The translations under genes and the position numbers were made by a program. From NCBI RefSeq assembly GCF_007679495.1, contig NZ_VEGP01000040.1, positions 1-50,237 of the forward strand: a stretch of 50,237 nucleotides of DNA, read 5' to 3'. Source of the stretch: Paenibacillus sp. 32O-W (GTDB lineage Bacteria; Bacillota; Bacilli; Paenibacillales; NBRC-103111). The notes below the pieces were generated by a model. That model did no database searches. It was not told the origin of the DNA and saw only the letters and a program-made list of their open reading frames with translations. Below are positions 18,146 to 24,545 of this stretch, in pieces (position 1 is the stretch's first letter; every line of letters begins with the position of its first letter).

Positions 18146-19792
18146 TTAGAATGTATTTAACGAGAGGATGGTTGACAGCGCATGGGTGATAACTTGTTCC
18201 AGTTCTTCCTTATTCCCCTCGGCAGCCGTTGTTCGCCATCCGATGTACCCGTCCGGCCGCACGAGGATAGCCCCCGTGGAAGTGATTCCGTATGCGTCAA
18301 GAAAATCGTTCCCAGGATTGCTGAAGTCAGCTCTATGACCGCCAATCTGATAAATATCCATCGGAAGACGGAGTGTATCTTTAACATGTTGAGCAGCCTC
18401 CAACGCGTTCTGTCCGTCTGGGCCAACGAGCAGGACAAAGCGGGAACCAAATAGATCCAACGTTGAAATAGGTTGGCCGTTCCGTTCGAGAACGATGTGC
18501 GCAGCGCGGGTTCCCGGCTGTCCCGTCCATAACTCGGGCGGCTGTACCATGGGGAGGTTCATCCCGTCGGCTTCCGGTACGATTGCGCCGGCTTGATAAC
18601 GATAACCCATATTGACATGCAGGGTGTTTACCGTAATCCCTTCCGATCCTTCATGTTCGCGCTGCTGGGAAAGCATAATGACCTGCTCTACCGTATAATC
18701 CGCGATGGGCCGCCGCTCAGCATCATAAGTAGCAAGCAAAGCCGGACCGGCTTCATCGCGCAGGACGGCGGCCAGCTTCCAGGCGAGGTTCTGCGCTTCG
18801 GCGATACCGGTATTACCTCCCAAGCCGCCGCTTGGAGGTTGAACCCGTGCGGAATCGCCAACCAAAAAGATGCGCCCTTCTTGGAAGCGGTCAGCTACAC
18901 GGCCGGCCATTTCCCAAGTCAATATCTTTCTGATTGTAACCGGGATGTCAGAAATTCCGATGGCGGCCCTAACTAATTCAATGCAGCGCTCCTCCGGATA
19001 ATCGTCGATGGTTTCCTCTTCAGGATCAAATACAACGTCCAACCGGTATATATGAGGCCGCCTGAAAGTTCCGGGGTACAGAACGAGACTTCCGCTTACG
19101 GTATCATTGGCGAGAAAACACATATGAGCGTTTTGTCTACCAAACAGGTCATGAATGTCCGCATCGAAAACGATGCTGATCAGGTGGCAGAGCGTACCTT
19201 CTCCATGCTGACCAATCCCTAATTGTGCGCGGGTTCCACTTTTACTGCCATCCGCTCCGACCATATACCCGGACCGAACACGGCGCGTTTCGCCGCTGAT
19301 TCGATCGCGAATCGTAGCCGAGATGCCGTCCGCGTCCGTTTCGAATTCGATCAACTCCGTGTTGTAGCGCAAATCGACACCGGCTTTCTCAGCCTGTTCC
19401 CGGAGGACCGGCTCAAGCAGATCTTGTGCGATGCCGTTTCCTTCAACAGGGCTGGCATCCGTAAAGTAAGCACTCATATCTTCCATCAGGTTATCAAACA
19501 TTTCCCCGGCCAAGCTCTCTACAAACATAACGCCGAATTCCCTAGGGAAAGGGGGCTCTTCACGGCGAATTTCGTCCTCGATGCCGGCCGAACGGAATAT
19601 TTCCATTGTTCGGGCAGTCAGGCTCGACACGCGCGGGTGAATCGCCGTCCCCGGATGGCGTTCGACGACTAACGGTTTAATTCCTTGCCTGGCCAGAAAT
19701 AGGGAGAAGGATAGACCTACCAAACTTCCTCCTACTACGAGGACAGGAACCGATTCATCGAATGATGAAGAGTTATTTAGTGTCTTGTTCAT
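18146..19792 (-). CDS. FAD-dependent aromatic monooxygenase (PHBH/RdmE type)
   Basis: A 548-residue class A flavoprotein hydroxylase. The N-terminal FAD motif is PVLVVGGSLVGLSFSLFLARQGI with the ribityl-contact VERHPGTAIHPR. The GxD-type motif GYMVGADGSKSGTR lies near residue 180. The second FAD motif GRIFLVGDSARVQPPSGGLGGNTGIAEAQNLAWKLA lies near residues 300-330. A thioredoxin-like C-terminal domain follows. These are the marks of NAD(P)H-dependent hydroxylases of polyketide-like or phenolic substrates. The ATG is preceded by AAAGGG inside the loop of an inverted repeat (19793-19817). It is probably cotranscribed with the SRPBCC gene. Confidence 0.88.
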   Translation of the reverse strand: MNKTLNNSSSFDESVPVLVVGGSLVGLSFSLFLARQGIKPLVVERHPGTAIHPRVSSLTARTMEIFRSAGIEDEIRREEPPFPREFGVMFVESLAGEMFDNLMEDMSAYFTDASPVEGNGIAQDLLEPVLREQAEKAGVDLRYNTELIEFETDADGISATIRDRISGETRRVRSGYMVGADGSKSGTRAQLGIGQHGEGTLCHLISIVFDADIHDLFGRQNAHMCFLANDTVSGSLVLYPGTFRRPHIYRLDVVFDPEEETIDDYPEERCIELVRAAIGISDIPVTIRKILTWEMAGRVADRFQEGRIFLVGDSARVQPPSGGLGGNTGIAEAQNLAWKLAAVLRDEAGPALLATYDAERRPIADYTVEQVIMLSQQREHEGSEGITVNTLHVNMGYRYQAGAIVPEADGMNLPMVQPPELWTGQPGTRAAHIVLERNGQPISTLDLFGSRFVLLVGPDGQNALEAAQHVKDTLRLPMDIYQIGGHRADFSNPGNDFLDAYGITSTGAILVRPDGYIGWRTTAAEGNKEELEQVITHALSTILSLNTF

Positions 19793-19817
19793 CTAATTAC
19801 GCCCTTTCGTAAATTAG
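19793..19817 (-). promoter_or_regulatory. Inverted repeat enclosing the monooxygenase ribosome binding site
   Basis: CTAATTACG (19793-19801) and CGTAAATTAG (19808-19817) form a near-perfect inverted repeat whose six-base loop reads AAAGGG on the minus strand, the likely Shine-Dalgarno. It may be an operator (half-site CGTAA..ATTA, shared with the palindrome at 20276-20302) or an RNA hairpin affecting initiation. Confidence 0.5.
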
Positions 19818-19825
19818 TTTATTTT

Positions 19826-20034
19826 TCACTCCATACGGTTATCTATTTGCTCGGCTTTCTCCCGCAGCTCTTCCATGCTCCATGTCAGCTTGTGCGATTG
19901 TATATCGGCGATTACGGATTGGAGCCATTCCACTTCAGCGACAAGCAATGTTCGTTGATATTCGGCCTCAAGTAAAAATAAGCGCGGCAGACCCAGTGAT
20001 GCCCCTATCTCAAACTGATCATGAAGTCGGGCAA
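19826..20034 (-). pseudogene. C-terminal fragment of a transcriptional regulator
   Basis: The minus-strand frame reads LARLHDQFEIGASLGLPRLFLLEAEYQ, then TLLVAEVEWLQSVIAD, and ends in MEELREKAEQIDNRME. It resembles the helical C-terminal domain of PadR-like or other small regulators. Immediately upstream (to about 20113) a second frame is open (PLQELWASVAARLGNSPGKP), separated by a frameshift. No start or HTH remains. Confidence 0.45.
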
Positions 20035-20113
20035 GGCCGTTCCTTCAACACGGGCTTTCCAGGCGAGTTTCCCAATCTAGCAGCGACGGAAGCCCACAGT
20101 TCCTGTAGCGGCA

Positions 20114-20221
20114 CATGTCGATTTGTTTCGCTGTCATCGTATTTGAGGATACAATAATACCTTTGACATATTGCTGCTGCAGCACGTCCAGGTAGTTTTG
20201 TTCCTTGTTTTCTGGAATACT
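20114..20221 (-). pseudogene. Fragment of a LacI-family regulator
   Basis: The minus-strand frame reads SIPENKEQNYLDVLQQQYVK then GIIVSSNTMTAKQI, matching the segment of LacI/GalR repressors just after the hinge (the xxYLxxLxxxxVDGIIV motif). Both sides are missing, so it is a short relic. Confidence 0.5.
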
Positions 20222-20237
20222 GGAATGAAACTTTGAA

Positions 20238-20266
20238 TTGACAGCATGAGGGATTGTTGTTAAACT
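20238..20266 (+). promoter_or_regulatory. Sigma-A-type promoter
   Basis: Perfect -35 TTGACA (20238-20243), a 17-bp spacer, and -10 TAAACT (20261-20266). The predicted start near 20273 lies directly before a 27-bp palindrome. Confidence 0.6.
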
Positions 20267-20275
20267 AATTAAAAC

Positions 20276-20302
20276 GTAATTATTACGAATCGTAAAAATT
20301 AC
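20276..20302. promoter_or_regulatory. 27-bp near-perfect palindromic operator
   Basis: The centre TTACGAATCGTAA (20283-20295) is a perfect palindrome. Flanks GTAATT and AATTAC extend it to 12 of 13 paired positions. Placed at the predicted transcription start, it would block the promoter at 20238-20266 when bound. It looks like a TetR- or MarR-type site; no intact candidate repressor lies next to it. Confidence 0.65.
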
Positions 20303-20315
20303 ATATAACGGAGGT

Positions 20316-20504
20316 TTGCTTCTGCTGCTGTCGGCAGCTCTTCAATTTTTCGGAGTGCTTCCAAAAGGCTACGCTGAGGGGTTAGCCGTTTGGGTGTATG
20401 TGGTAACTTACGGAGGATTGTTCTTATGGGGAGTAACTGTATTTATAGCGACCCTGTCGTTCCAGCAACGGATTAAAAATAAACAGCCTTCCCAAACTTT
20501 GTAA
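20316..20504 (+). CDS. Small membrane protein, probably N-terminally truncated
   Basis: The frame encodes 62 residues with two hydrophobic segments (LLLLLSAALQFFGVLP and VWVYVVTYGGLFLWGVTVFIATL) and a basic tail. It has a strong promoter and operator upstream. However, its GGAGGT binding site lies one base before the only possible start, a TTG. That suggests a deletion removed the true start and N-terminus, leaving promoter and binding site joined to internal codons. No family is recognised. Confidence 0.4.
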   Translation: MLLLLSAALQFFGVLPKGYAEGLAVWVYVVTYGGLFLWGVTVFIATLSFQQRIKNKQPSQTL

Positions 20505-20661
20505 TCAACGCATTCATCGGAGGCGAGGGCGATCACTCTGGAAATATTCATGATGCCCGAGGTATTCCACTCTTCTCCTCCGATACGCTGCGTAAAAAAC
20601 TCCCCTTCAACACTGCTATTTCCTCTTGTTTCGATTACCAGACGTCTTACATTCCATATAT

Positions 20662-21138
20662 TCACTCGAGAAATGCGGCAAGATTGGCCAGCGTGGAACT
20701 CATCCCGGCTTCATGATCTTCTTGACGGATGCCTTCGGGCACATTCTCGCACACAATCGTCACTTCGGTGCCGCCCGGAACCTCGTCCAGATGCCAGGTC
20801 ATGATCATGGCTCCGGCGAACGCAGGATCCTCTGAATCGAACACGATCCGTTGCACGATCCGCTTATCCGGGACGAGCTCGAGGAATTCTCCCTGCGCCA
20901 CATCCGCATTTTCCGAAGATTTGCCCGTCGGATGGTCCGAGCCGATATAGGTAAGCGTCATGCGATATATCCCGCCTACCCGAGCGTCGAACGCATCGAT
21001 TCGGCCTTCCATTCCTTTCGGAGGAAGCCAGGCAACGAGCGCCTTCGGGTCCATATATGCCCGATAGATTGCTTGCGGAGGCACCTGAATGATTCTCGAA
21101 GCAGTGTCCGTTCTTTTCGATTTGTCATTCATCTTCAT
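20662..21138 (-). CDS. SRPBCC/AHSA1-domain protein
   Basis: A 158-residue protein of the Aha1/START-like family. It has the N-terminal IIQVPPQAIYRAYMDPKALVAWLPP, the central GGIYRMTLTY and the closing MTWHLDEVPGGTEVTIVCENVP followed by a C-terminal helix. Despite the name (activator of Hsp90 ATPase), bacterial members are mostly uncharacterised ligand-binding proteins. AAAAGGA lies a few bases before the ATG. It is monocistronic as far as I can see. Confidence 0.85.
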   Translation of the reverse strand: MKMNDKSKRTDTASRIIQVPPQAIYRAYMDPKALVAWLPPKGMEGRIDAFDARVGGIYRMTLTYIGSDHPTGKSSENADVAQGEFLELVPDKRIVQRIVFDSEDPAFAGAMIMTWHLDEVPGGTEVTIVCENVPEGIRQEDHEAGMSSTLANLAAFLE

Positions 21139-21366
21139 CGTTCCTTTTCATTATAATGAATCGAAGAGACTCTCTATTTAGCTCTATATTATACAAGATC
21201 AACAGATTACATTTCTTATCGATTGCTATTCCGTCACTGATCCGCTCCTCCGACTTAACTTTCGTCCATCGTCCACTCCTGTTGTGGTTAATAGGGATTT
21301 GCCTGCATTAAACTTACATTTAATGGAAAATGAATGAAACTTTTAGACTCTCCCATATATTCTAAG
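21139..21366. other. Intergenic sequence before the repeats
   Basis: No gene or clear signal seen apart from the presumed promoter region of the AHSA1-domain gene. Confidence 0.4.
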
Positions 21367-21492
21367 TGGATTTCATACAGTTAGATTTCTATATTCGGAA
21401 GAAATATGGAAACTAACTGGAAAACCTACAGCTAGTTTGCGCCAAAACAGCCGTTTCGCCCAAAGTTGCCCATTTTAACTGTAGTTTATCCA
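21367..21492 (+). repeat. 126-bp intergenic repeat, copy 2
   Basis: Starts TGGATTTCATACAGTTAG and ends AACTGTAGTTTATCCA, so the ends are imperfect inverted repeats. The internal motif TGGAAAACCTACAGCTAG lies at offset 51. Its length is identical to copy 1 (1841-1966), with the same three conserved blocks. Confidence 0.65.
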
Positions 21493-21531
21493 GTTAGTTT
21501 GATCGTTTTCGCCCATTCGCTTGAATCTACC

Positions 21532-21656
21532 TGTACAAAATACAGTTAGACGCGCCATTCCACTTGCAACGGCACCAGCAGACGGTGGAATAGACGGATT
21601 TCCAAGGTAGTTTTCGAAACTAACCTCTAGCTCACAAACTAGCTGCATGAAATCCA
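21532..21656 (+). repeat. 125-bp intergenic repeat, copy 3
   Basis: Starts TGTACAAAATACAGTTAG and ends CTAGCTGCATGAAATCCA, the inverted form of the standard end. It lies 39 bases after copy 2. Its left end and lead-in match 8653-8690 at 36 of 38 positions. Confidence 0.6.
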
Positions 21657-21788
21657 GTTAGATCCCCGTTCCCACTCCAAACCCAGGATACAGATCCGTC
21701 GCCTTATTTAGCTAACGGGCAGATTAGTTTAATTGTAATTTGCTGAACGTCACCACCATTAACGACAAATAATTAGGTGGTTCCGTTC

Positions 21789-21990
21789 TTAGTTGATCTT
21801 GAGTTCTCCGTGTTTTTGTTTAATCAATTCTAATGTAAGGAGAAGCAGCTTTTCGGATTGATTTTTGTTTAATATAACTTGCACTGATCCCTTTTAAGGC
21901 TTCACTTGGAGTAACACCATGCTGTTTGCGAACAGCTTTGGCGAATGATTCGGGAGTTTCATAGCCATTTTGACACCGTTTTATGAGCTT
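21789..21990 (-). pseudogene. AraC-family regulator, C-terminal HTH remnant
   Basis: The minus-strand frame reads RCQNGYETPESFAKAVRKQHGVTPSEALKG, the second helix-turn-helix of AraC proteins. After a frameshift it continues SEKLLLLTLELIKQKHGELKIN to a stop at 21789. The remainder of the gene is absent. The break lies just before the cfr promoter region. Confidence 0.7.
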
Positions 21991-22018
21991 GAATCCATAC
22001 CGGATTTATGATAAATTA
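21990..22018 (+). promoter_or_regulatory. Candidate promoter of the cfr leader
   Basis: TTGAAT (21990-21995), a 17-bp spacer and TAAATT (22013-22018), placing a start near 22025. The boxes are only moderate matches. It is chosen because it is positioned to transcribe both attenuator copies. Confidence 0.45.
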
Positions 22019-22055
22019 GACTAGTAATTCAAACTGAAAGGATGAACTCAGGCCA

Positions 22056-22067
22056 ATGTACAACTAA
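22056..22067 (+). CDS. Three-codon leader ORF 1 (M-Y-N-stop)
   Basis: ATG TAC AAC TAA, exactly repeated at 22269-22280. The stop codon abuts arm 1 of the attenuator, so a ribosome held on this ORF would cover that arm. GAAAGGATG lies about 13 bases upstream as a possible binding site. Three-residue leader ORFs of this kind are known upstream of ribosome-protection resistance genes (vga(A), lmo0919). That this one senses ribosome-targeting drugs is inferred. Confidence 0.55.
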   Translation: MYN

Positions 22068-22120
22068 TCCTGTCCACACGAATGCTTCGTGAATAGGTAT
22101 ATTTTCCGGACAGGATAAGT

Positions 22121-22162
22121 ATGGGCTTTTGTATACATTTGCGAGATTTCTCCCCCCTTTAA
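22121..22162 (+). CDS. Second short ORF of attenuator copy 1 (13 codons)
   Basis: ATG GGC TTT starts a 13-codon frame five bases after the AGGA in arm 2. The same start context GTATGGGCTTTT recurs in copy 2. Its binding site is hidden when arm 2 is paired. Translation is inferred from conservation of the start only. Confidence 0.35.
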   Translation: MGFCIHLRDFSPL

Positions 22163-22191
22163 TGAGGGGCGGTCTCTATTTCGCGTATGAA

Positions 22192-22230
22192 GCCTCCTGT
22201 CCGGGAATGATGCGGACAAGAGGCTTTTTT
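22192..22230 (+). terminator. Intrinsic terminator in the cfr leader
   Basis: Stem GCCTCCTGTCCG (22192-22203) with CGGACAAGAGGC (22213-22224), one mismatch, a nine-base loop and six T. It lies 220 bases before the cfr start, so uninduced transcripts should end here. Confidence 0.88.
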
Positions 22231-22268
22231 GACGTTCATCAGCAACAGAAAGGGTGAGCCCCAAGACG

Positions 22269-22280
22269 ATGTACAACTAA
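22269..22280 (+). CDS. Three-codon leader ORF 2 (M-Y-N-stop)
   Basis: Identical ATG TAC AAC TAA to the first copy, again ending where arm 1 begins. AAAGGGTGAG lies upstream. A GTG five codons earlier in the same frame is an alternative start giving an eight-residue peptide. Confidence 0.55.
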   Translation: MYN

Positions 22281-22446
22281 TCCTATCCAGACGAAAAAAT
22301 TCGTAACTAATTTACGCTTTTTTCCGGATAGGATACGTATGGGCTTTTTCAGATACTCCTTTAGATTCCCCTTGCATGAGGGGTGTATCTTATTGGCGTA
22401 TGGAGCCTCCTCCTATCCGGGAAATGAAGCGGATTATAAGGAGGAG
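22280..22446 (+). promoter_or_regulatory. Attenuator copy 2: ribosome-binding-site sequestering switch
   Basis: Arm 1 ATCCTATCC (22280-22288) pairs with arm 2 GGATAGGAT (22326-22334). Arm 2, extended as CCGGATAGGA (22324-22333), pairs with arm 3 TCCTATCCGG (22411-22420). Arm 3, with CTCCTCCT before it, also pairs with CGGAT...AGGAGGAG (22430-22446), which contains the cfr ribosome binding site. Sequences differ from copy 1 by compensating changes (CCTGTCC/GGACAGG versus CCTATCC/GGATAGG), which supports the pairing. Only four T follow, so it probably acts on translation. Confidence 0.75.
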
Positions 22447-22455
22447 TTTTCATGA
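22339..22455 (+). CDS. 38-residue leader ORF overlapping the cfr start
   Basis: ATG GGC TTT begins the frame, with AGGA from arm 2 upstream. It runs open for 38 codons and ends at a TGA that overlaps the cfr ATG (ATGA). It crosses arm 3 and the sequestering stem, so a translating ribosome would open the cfr binding site. The peptide begins MGFFRYSFRF and ends DYKEEFS. Expression is inferred. Confidence 0.45.
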   Translation: MGFFRYSFRFPLHEGCILLAYGASSYPGNEADYKEEFS

Positions 22456-23543
22456 CCAAAGGTACATTCCATCAGTTATCTAGTGAAAAGATTGCAACAA
22501 AATATGGGCAATTGCAGCAATTGCTGCATGCCGAGAACGAGCCGAAATTCAGGTTTACCCAAATCGCGCAAGCGATATTCAAACAAAAAATACATCAATT
22601 CGAAAACATGACCGTATTGCCAAAAAGGTTGCGCGAGAAAATCGTCGAACAATTCGGCAGCAGCATTCTTGGAATTAAACCTGTTGCGCAAACATCGTCG
22701 CCACAGGCGGACAAGGTGCTCTTTGAACTGTCCGGGGGAGATAAAGTAGAAACTGTGGCAATGAAATACCGTGCAGGCTGGGAATCGTTTTGCATCTCTT
22801 CCCAATCTGGTTGCGGTTTCGGCTGCCGTTTTTGCGCTACCGGTACGATCGGATTGAAGCGAAACCTGACGGCCGACGAGATCACCGATCAAATTTTATA
22901 TTTCACATTAAAGAATCGTTCCCTGGACAGCATCTCCTTCATGGGGATGGGAGAAGCGCTGGCTAATCCGCATACTTTTACCGCCATCCGAACATTGACC
23001 GAACCGGAATTATTCGGATTAAGTCAAAGGAGACTTACGGTTTCCACCATCGGCATCATTCCGGGAATTCAGAAGCTGACGCGGCAATTTCCGCAAATTC
23101 ATCTCACCTTCTCGCTCCACTCTCCTTTTGACGATCAAAGAAGCGAATTGATGCCGATCAACAAAAAATATCCCCTGGCAGACGTGCTGGAAGTATTAGA
23201 TGAGCATGTGAAAATGACGGGGAGAAAAGTATACATTGCTTACGTCCTGCTTCCCGGGGTGAATGATTCGCCGGATCATGCCAAGAAGCTGATTTCGATT
23301 TTAAGGAAAAGAATGGACCTGAAGCAGCTTTATCACCTAAATCTTATTCGTTACAATCCGGCCTTGGGTGTAGCGGACGATTACAAGCGTCCTGAAGAGC
23401 ATGATATCCGTTCTTTTTACCAGCAAATCAAGCAAGCGGGATTCAAGGCAACCATACGTCAATCTTTCGGTGTGGAGATTGACGCCGCCTGCGGACAATT
23501 GTACGGCCAGTATGAAGCGAACAAGCGTTTTTCCGACAACTAG
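22452..23543 (+). CDS. cfr: Cfr-like 23S rRNA (adenine-C8) methyltransferase
   Basis: A radical-SAM RNA methyltransferase of 363 residues. The family modifies C8 of A2503 in 23S rRNA, giving resistance to phenicols, lincosamides, oxazolidinones, pleuromutilins and streptogramin A. The 4Fe-4S cysteines are C121, C125 and C128 (CGFGCRFC). C114 in WESFC corresponds to Cfr C105, and the catalytic C347 lies in DAACGQLYG. Cfr rather than RlmN features include SFMGMGEALAN and TFSLHSP. AGGAGG lies seven bases before the ATG, inside the attenuator stem. Whether it confers resistance in this host is not shown; some Bacillales homologues do. Confidence 0.9.
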   Translation: MTKGTFHQLSSEKIATKYGQLQQLLHAENEPKFRFTQIAQAIFKQKIHQFENMTVLPKRLREKIVEQFGSSILGIKPVAQTSSPQADKVLFELSGGDKVETVAMKYRAGWESFCISSQSGCGFGCRFCATGTIGLKRNLTADEITDQILYFTLKNRSLDSISFMGMGEALANPHTFTAIRTLTEPELFGLSQRRLTVSTIGIIPGIQKLTRQFPQIHLTFSLHSPFDDQRSELMPINKKYPLADVLEVLDEHVKMTGRKVYIAYVLLPGVNDSPDHAKKLISILRKRMDLKQLYHLNLIRYNPALGVADDYKRPEEHDIRSFYQQIKQAGFKATIRQSFGVEIDAACGQLYGQYEANKRFSDN

Positions 23544-23632
23544 CGACCATGCTCGTACTTAAAGAAGAAAGCCACATTCAATAGCCTGCAGCGGACTTTC
23601 GCCGCCAAGTATAGCCCATGCCGGGCGCACTC

Positions 23633-23679
23633 CAACAAGCCTTCCGGCCCACCGCTGCGGTGGATCGGAAGGCTTGTTG
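23633..23679. terminator. Strong hairpin between cfr and malG
   Basis: A perfect 14-bp stem CAACAAGCCTTCCG/CGGAAGGCTTGTTG enclosing CACCG/CGGTG. No T-run follows on either strand, so it may act as a bidirectional transcript-end or stabilising hairpin between the convergent genes. Confidence 0.6.
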
Positions 23680-23708
23680 CTGTCTGACGCCAAGAAGCTG
23701 GGCGGAGG

Positions 23709-24545
23709 CTACCCTTTGGAGGCTCCTGCAGTCAAGCCCTCGACCAGGAAGCGCTGCAGGAACAGAAACAGCAGCGTCACCGGGAGAGCGACCAACACCG
23801 CCCCTGCGGCAAACAATGTAAATTCAGTCGAATTCCGCTGGCTTACCATCTGATACAGGCCGACGGCGAGCGTGCGCTGCTCCTCTGTGCGCAGCACCAG
23901 ATCGGCAAAAATAAAATCGACGAAGCTGCCATTGAAGATCATCAGGCTGGCATAGGTCAGCATTGGCCGCGACAGCGGAATCATGATTGAGAAAAACAAT
24001 CTCATATGGCTTGCACCGTCGATGCGCGCCGCATCCTCCAGGCTGCGGGGGATCGTATCGAAGAAGCCTTTGGCGACAAATACGTTCGTAATAATTGCTC
24101 CGCTGCTGTAGACGAGCACAAGCGCCCAGTGAGAATTGAGCAGATTCATCGTATTAAGCAGCACATAGATCGCGATCATTGCCATAAAGCCCGGGAACAT
24201 CTGCAGCACCAGCAGTGTGGACAGGGTCGCTTTGCGGCCGGCAAACCGGTACCGGGAGATGGCGTAGGAGGAAAGCAGCAGCAAGAAGGTGCCGAGCACC
24301 GTGGACAGCGAGGCAATCTTGAGCGTATTGATGAACCATAACGGGTAACGCGTATTTTGAAACAGATTGCGGTAATGCTCCAGAGTGAATTCCCGCGGAA
24401 TCAGCGTATCGCTGAACAAGCTGTTGCCCGTCTTGAGCGAGGACATAATTATCCAGAGGGCCGGAAACAGGCTGATGCAGCTGAGAAGCACCAGCAAAGC
24501 GTAGCTGATTGATAATTTTGCCTTGGCGACCGCCCGTCTGTTCAT
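23709..24545 (-). CDS. malG: Maltodextrin-type ABC transporter permease (MalG-like)
   Basis: A 278-residue membrane subunit with about six transmembrane helices, LFSDTLIPREFTLEHYRNLF after the first helix (typical of MalG), and the EAA loop EDAARIDGASHMRLFFSIMIPLSRP. The start overlaps the malF-like stop by four bases (ATGA), implying coupling. It forms a heterodimeric channel with the MalF-like protein. No ATPase gene is present; such systems in Bacillota usually share an MsmX-type ATPase encoded elsewhere. Confidence 0.9.
   Translation of the reverse strand: MNRRAVAKAKLSISYALLVLLSCISLFPALWIIMSSLKTGNSLFSDTLIPREFTLEHYRNLFQNTRYPLWFINTLKIASLSTVLGTFLLLLSSYAISRYRFAGRKATLSTLLVLQMFPGFMAMIAIYVLLNTMNLLNSHWALVLVYSSGAIITNVFVAKGFFDTIPRSLEDAARIDGASHMRLFFSIMIPLSRPMLTYASLMIFNGSFVDFIFADLVLRTEEQRTLAVGLYQMVSQRNSTEFTLFAAGAVLVALPVTLLFLFLQRFLVEGLTAGASKG

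Larger units (their letters stand above)
22067..22230 (+). promoter_or_regulatory. Attenuator copy 1 of the cfr leader
   Basis: Arm 1 ATCCTGTCC (22067-22075) pairs with arm 2 GGACAGGAT (22108-22116), with a small CACGAA/TTCGTG hairpin between. Arm 2, extended as CCGGACAGGA (22106-22115), also pairs perfectly over ten bases with arm 3 TCCTGTCCGG (22195-22204). Arm 3 is the 5' half of the terminator. Thus 1:2 pairing allows termination and 2:3 pairing prevents it. Confidence 0.75.

Noticed and set aside
20408-20665. 85-codon minus-strand ORF
   Set aside because: Part of it reads plausibly as protein (about 20510-20660), but it has no ribosome binding site, no recognisable family and overlaps the promoter-driven plus-strand ORF.
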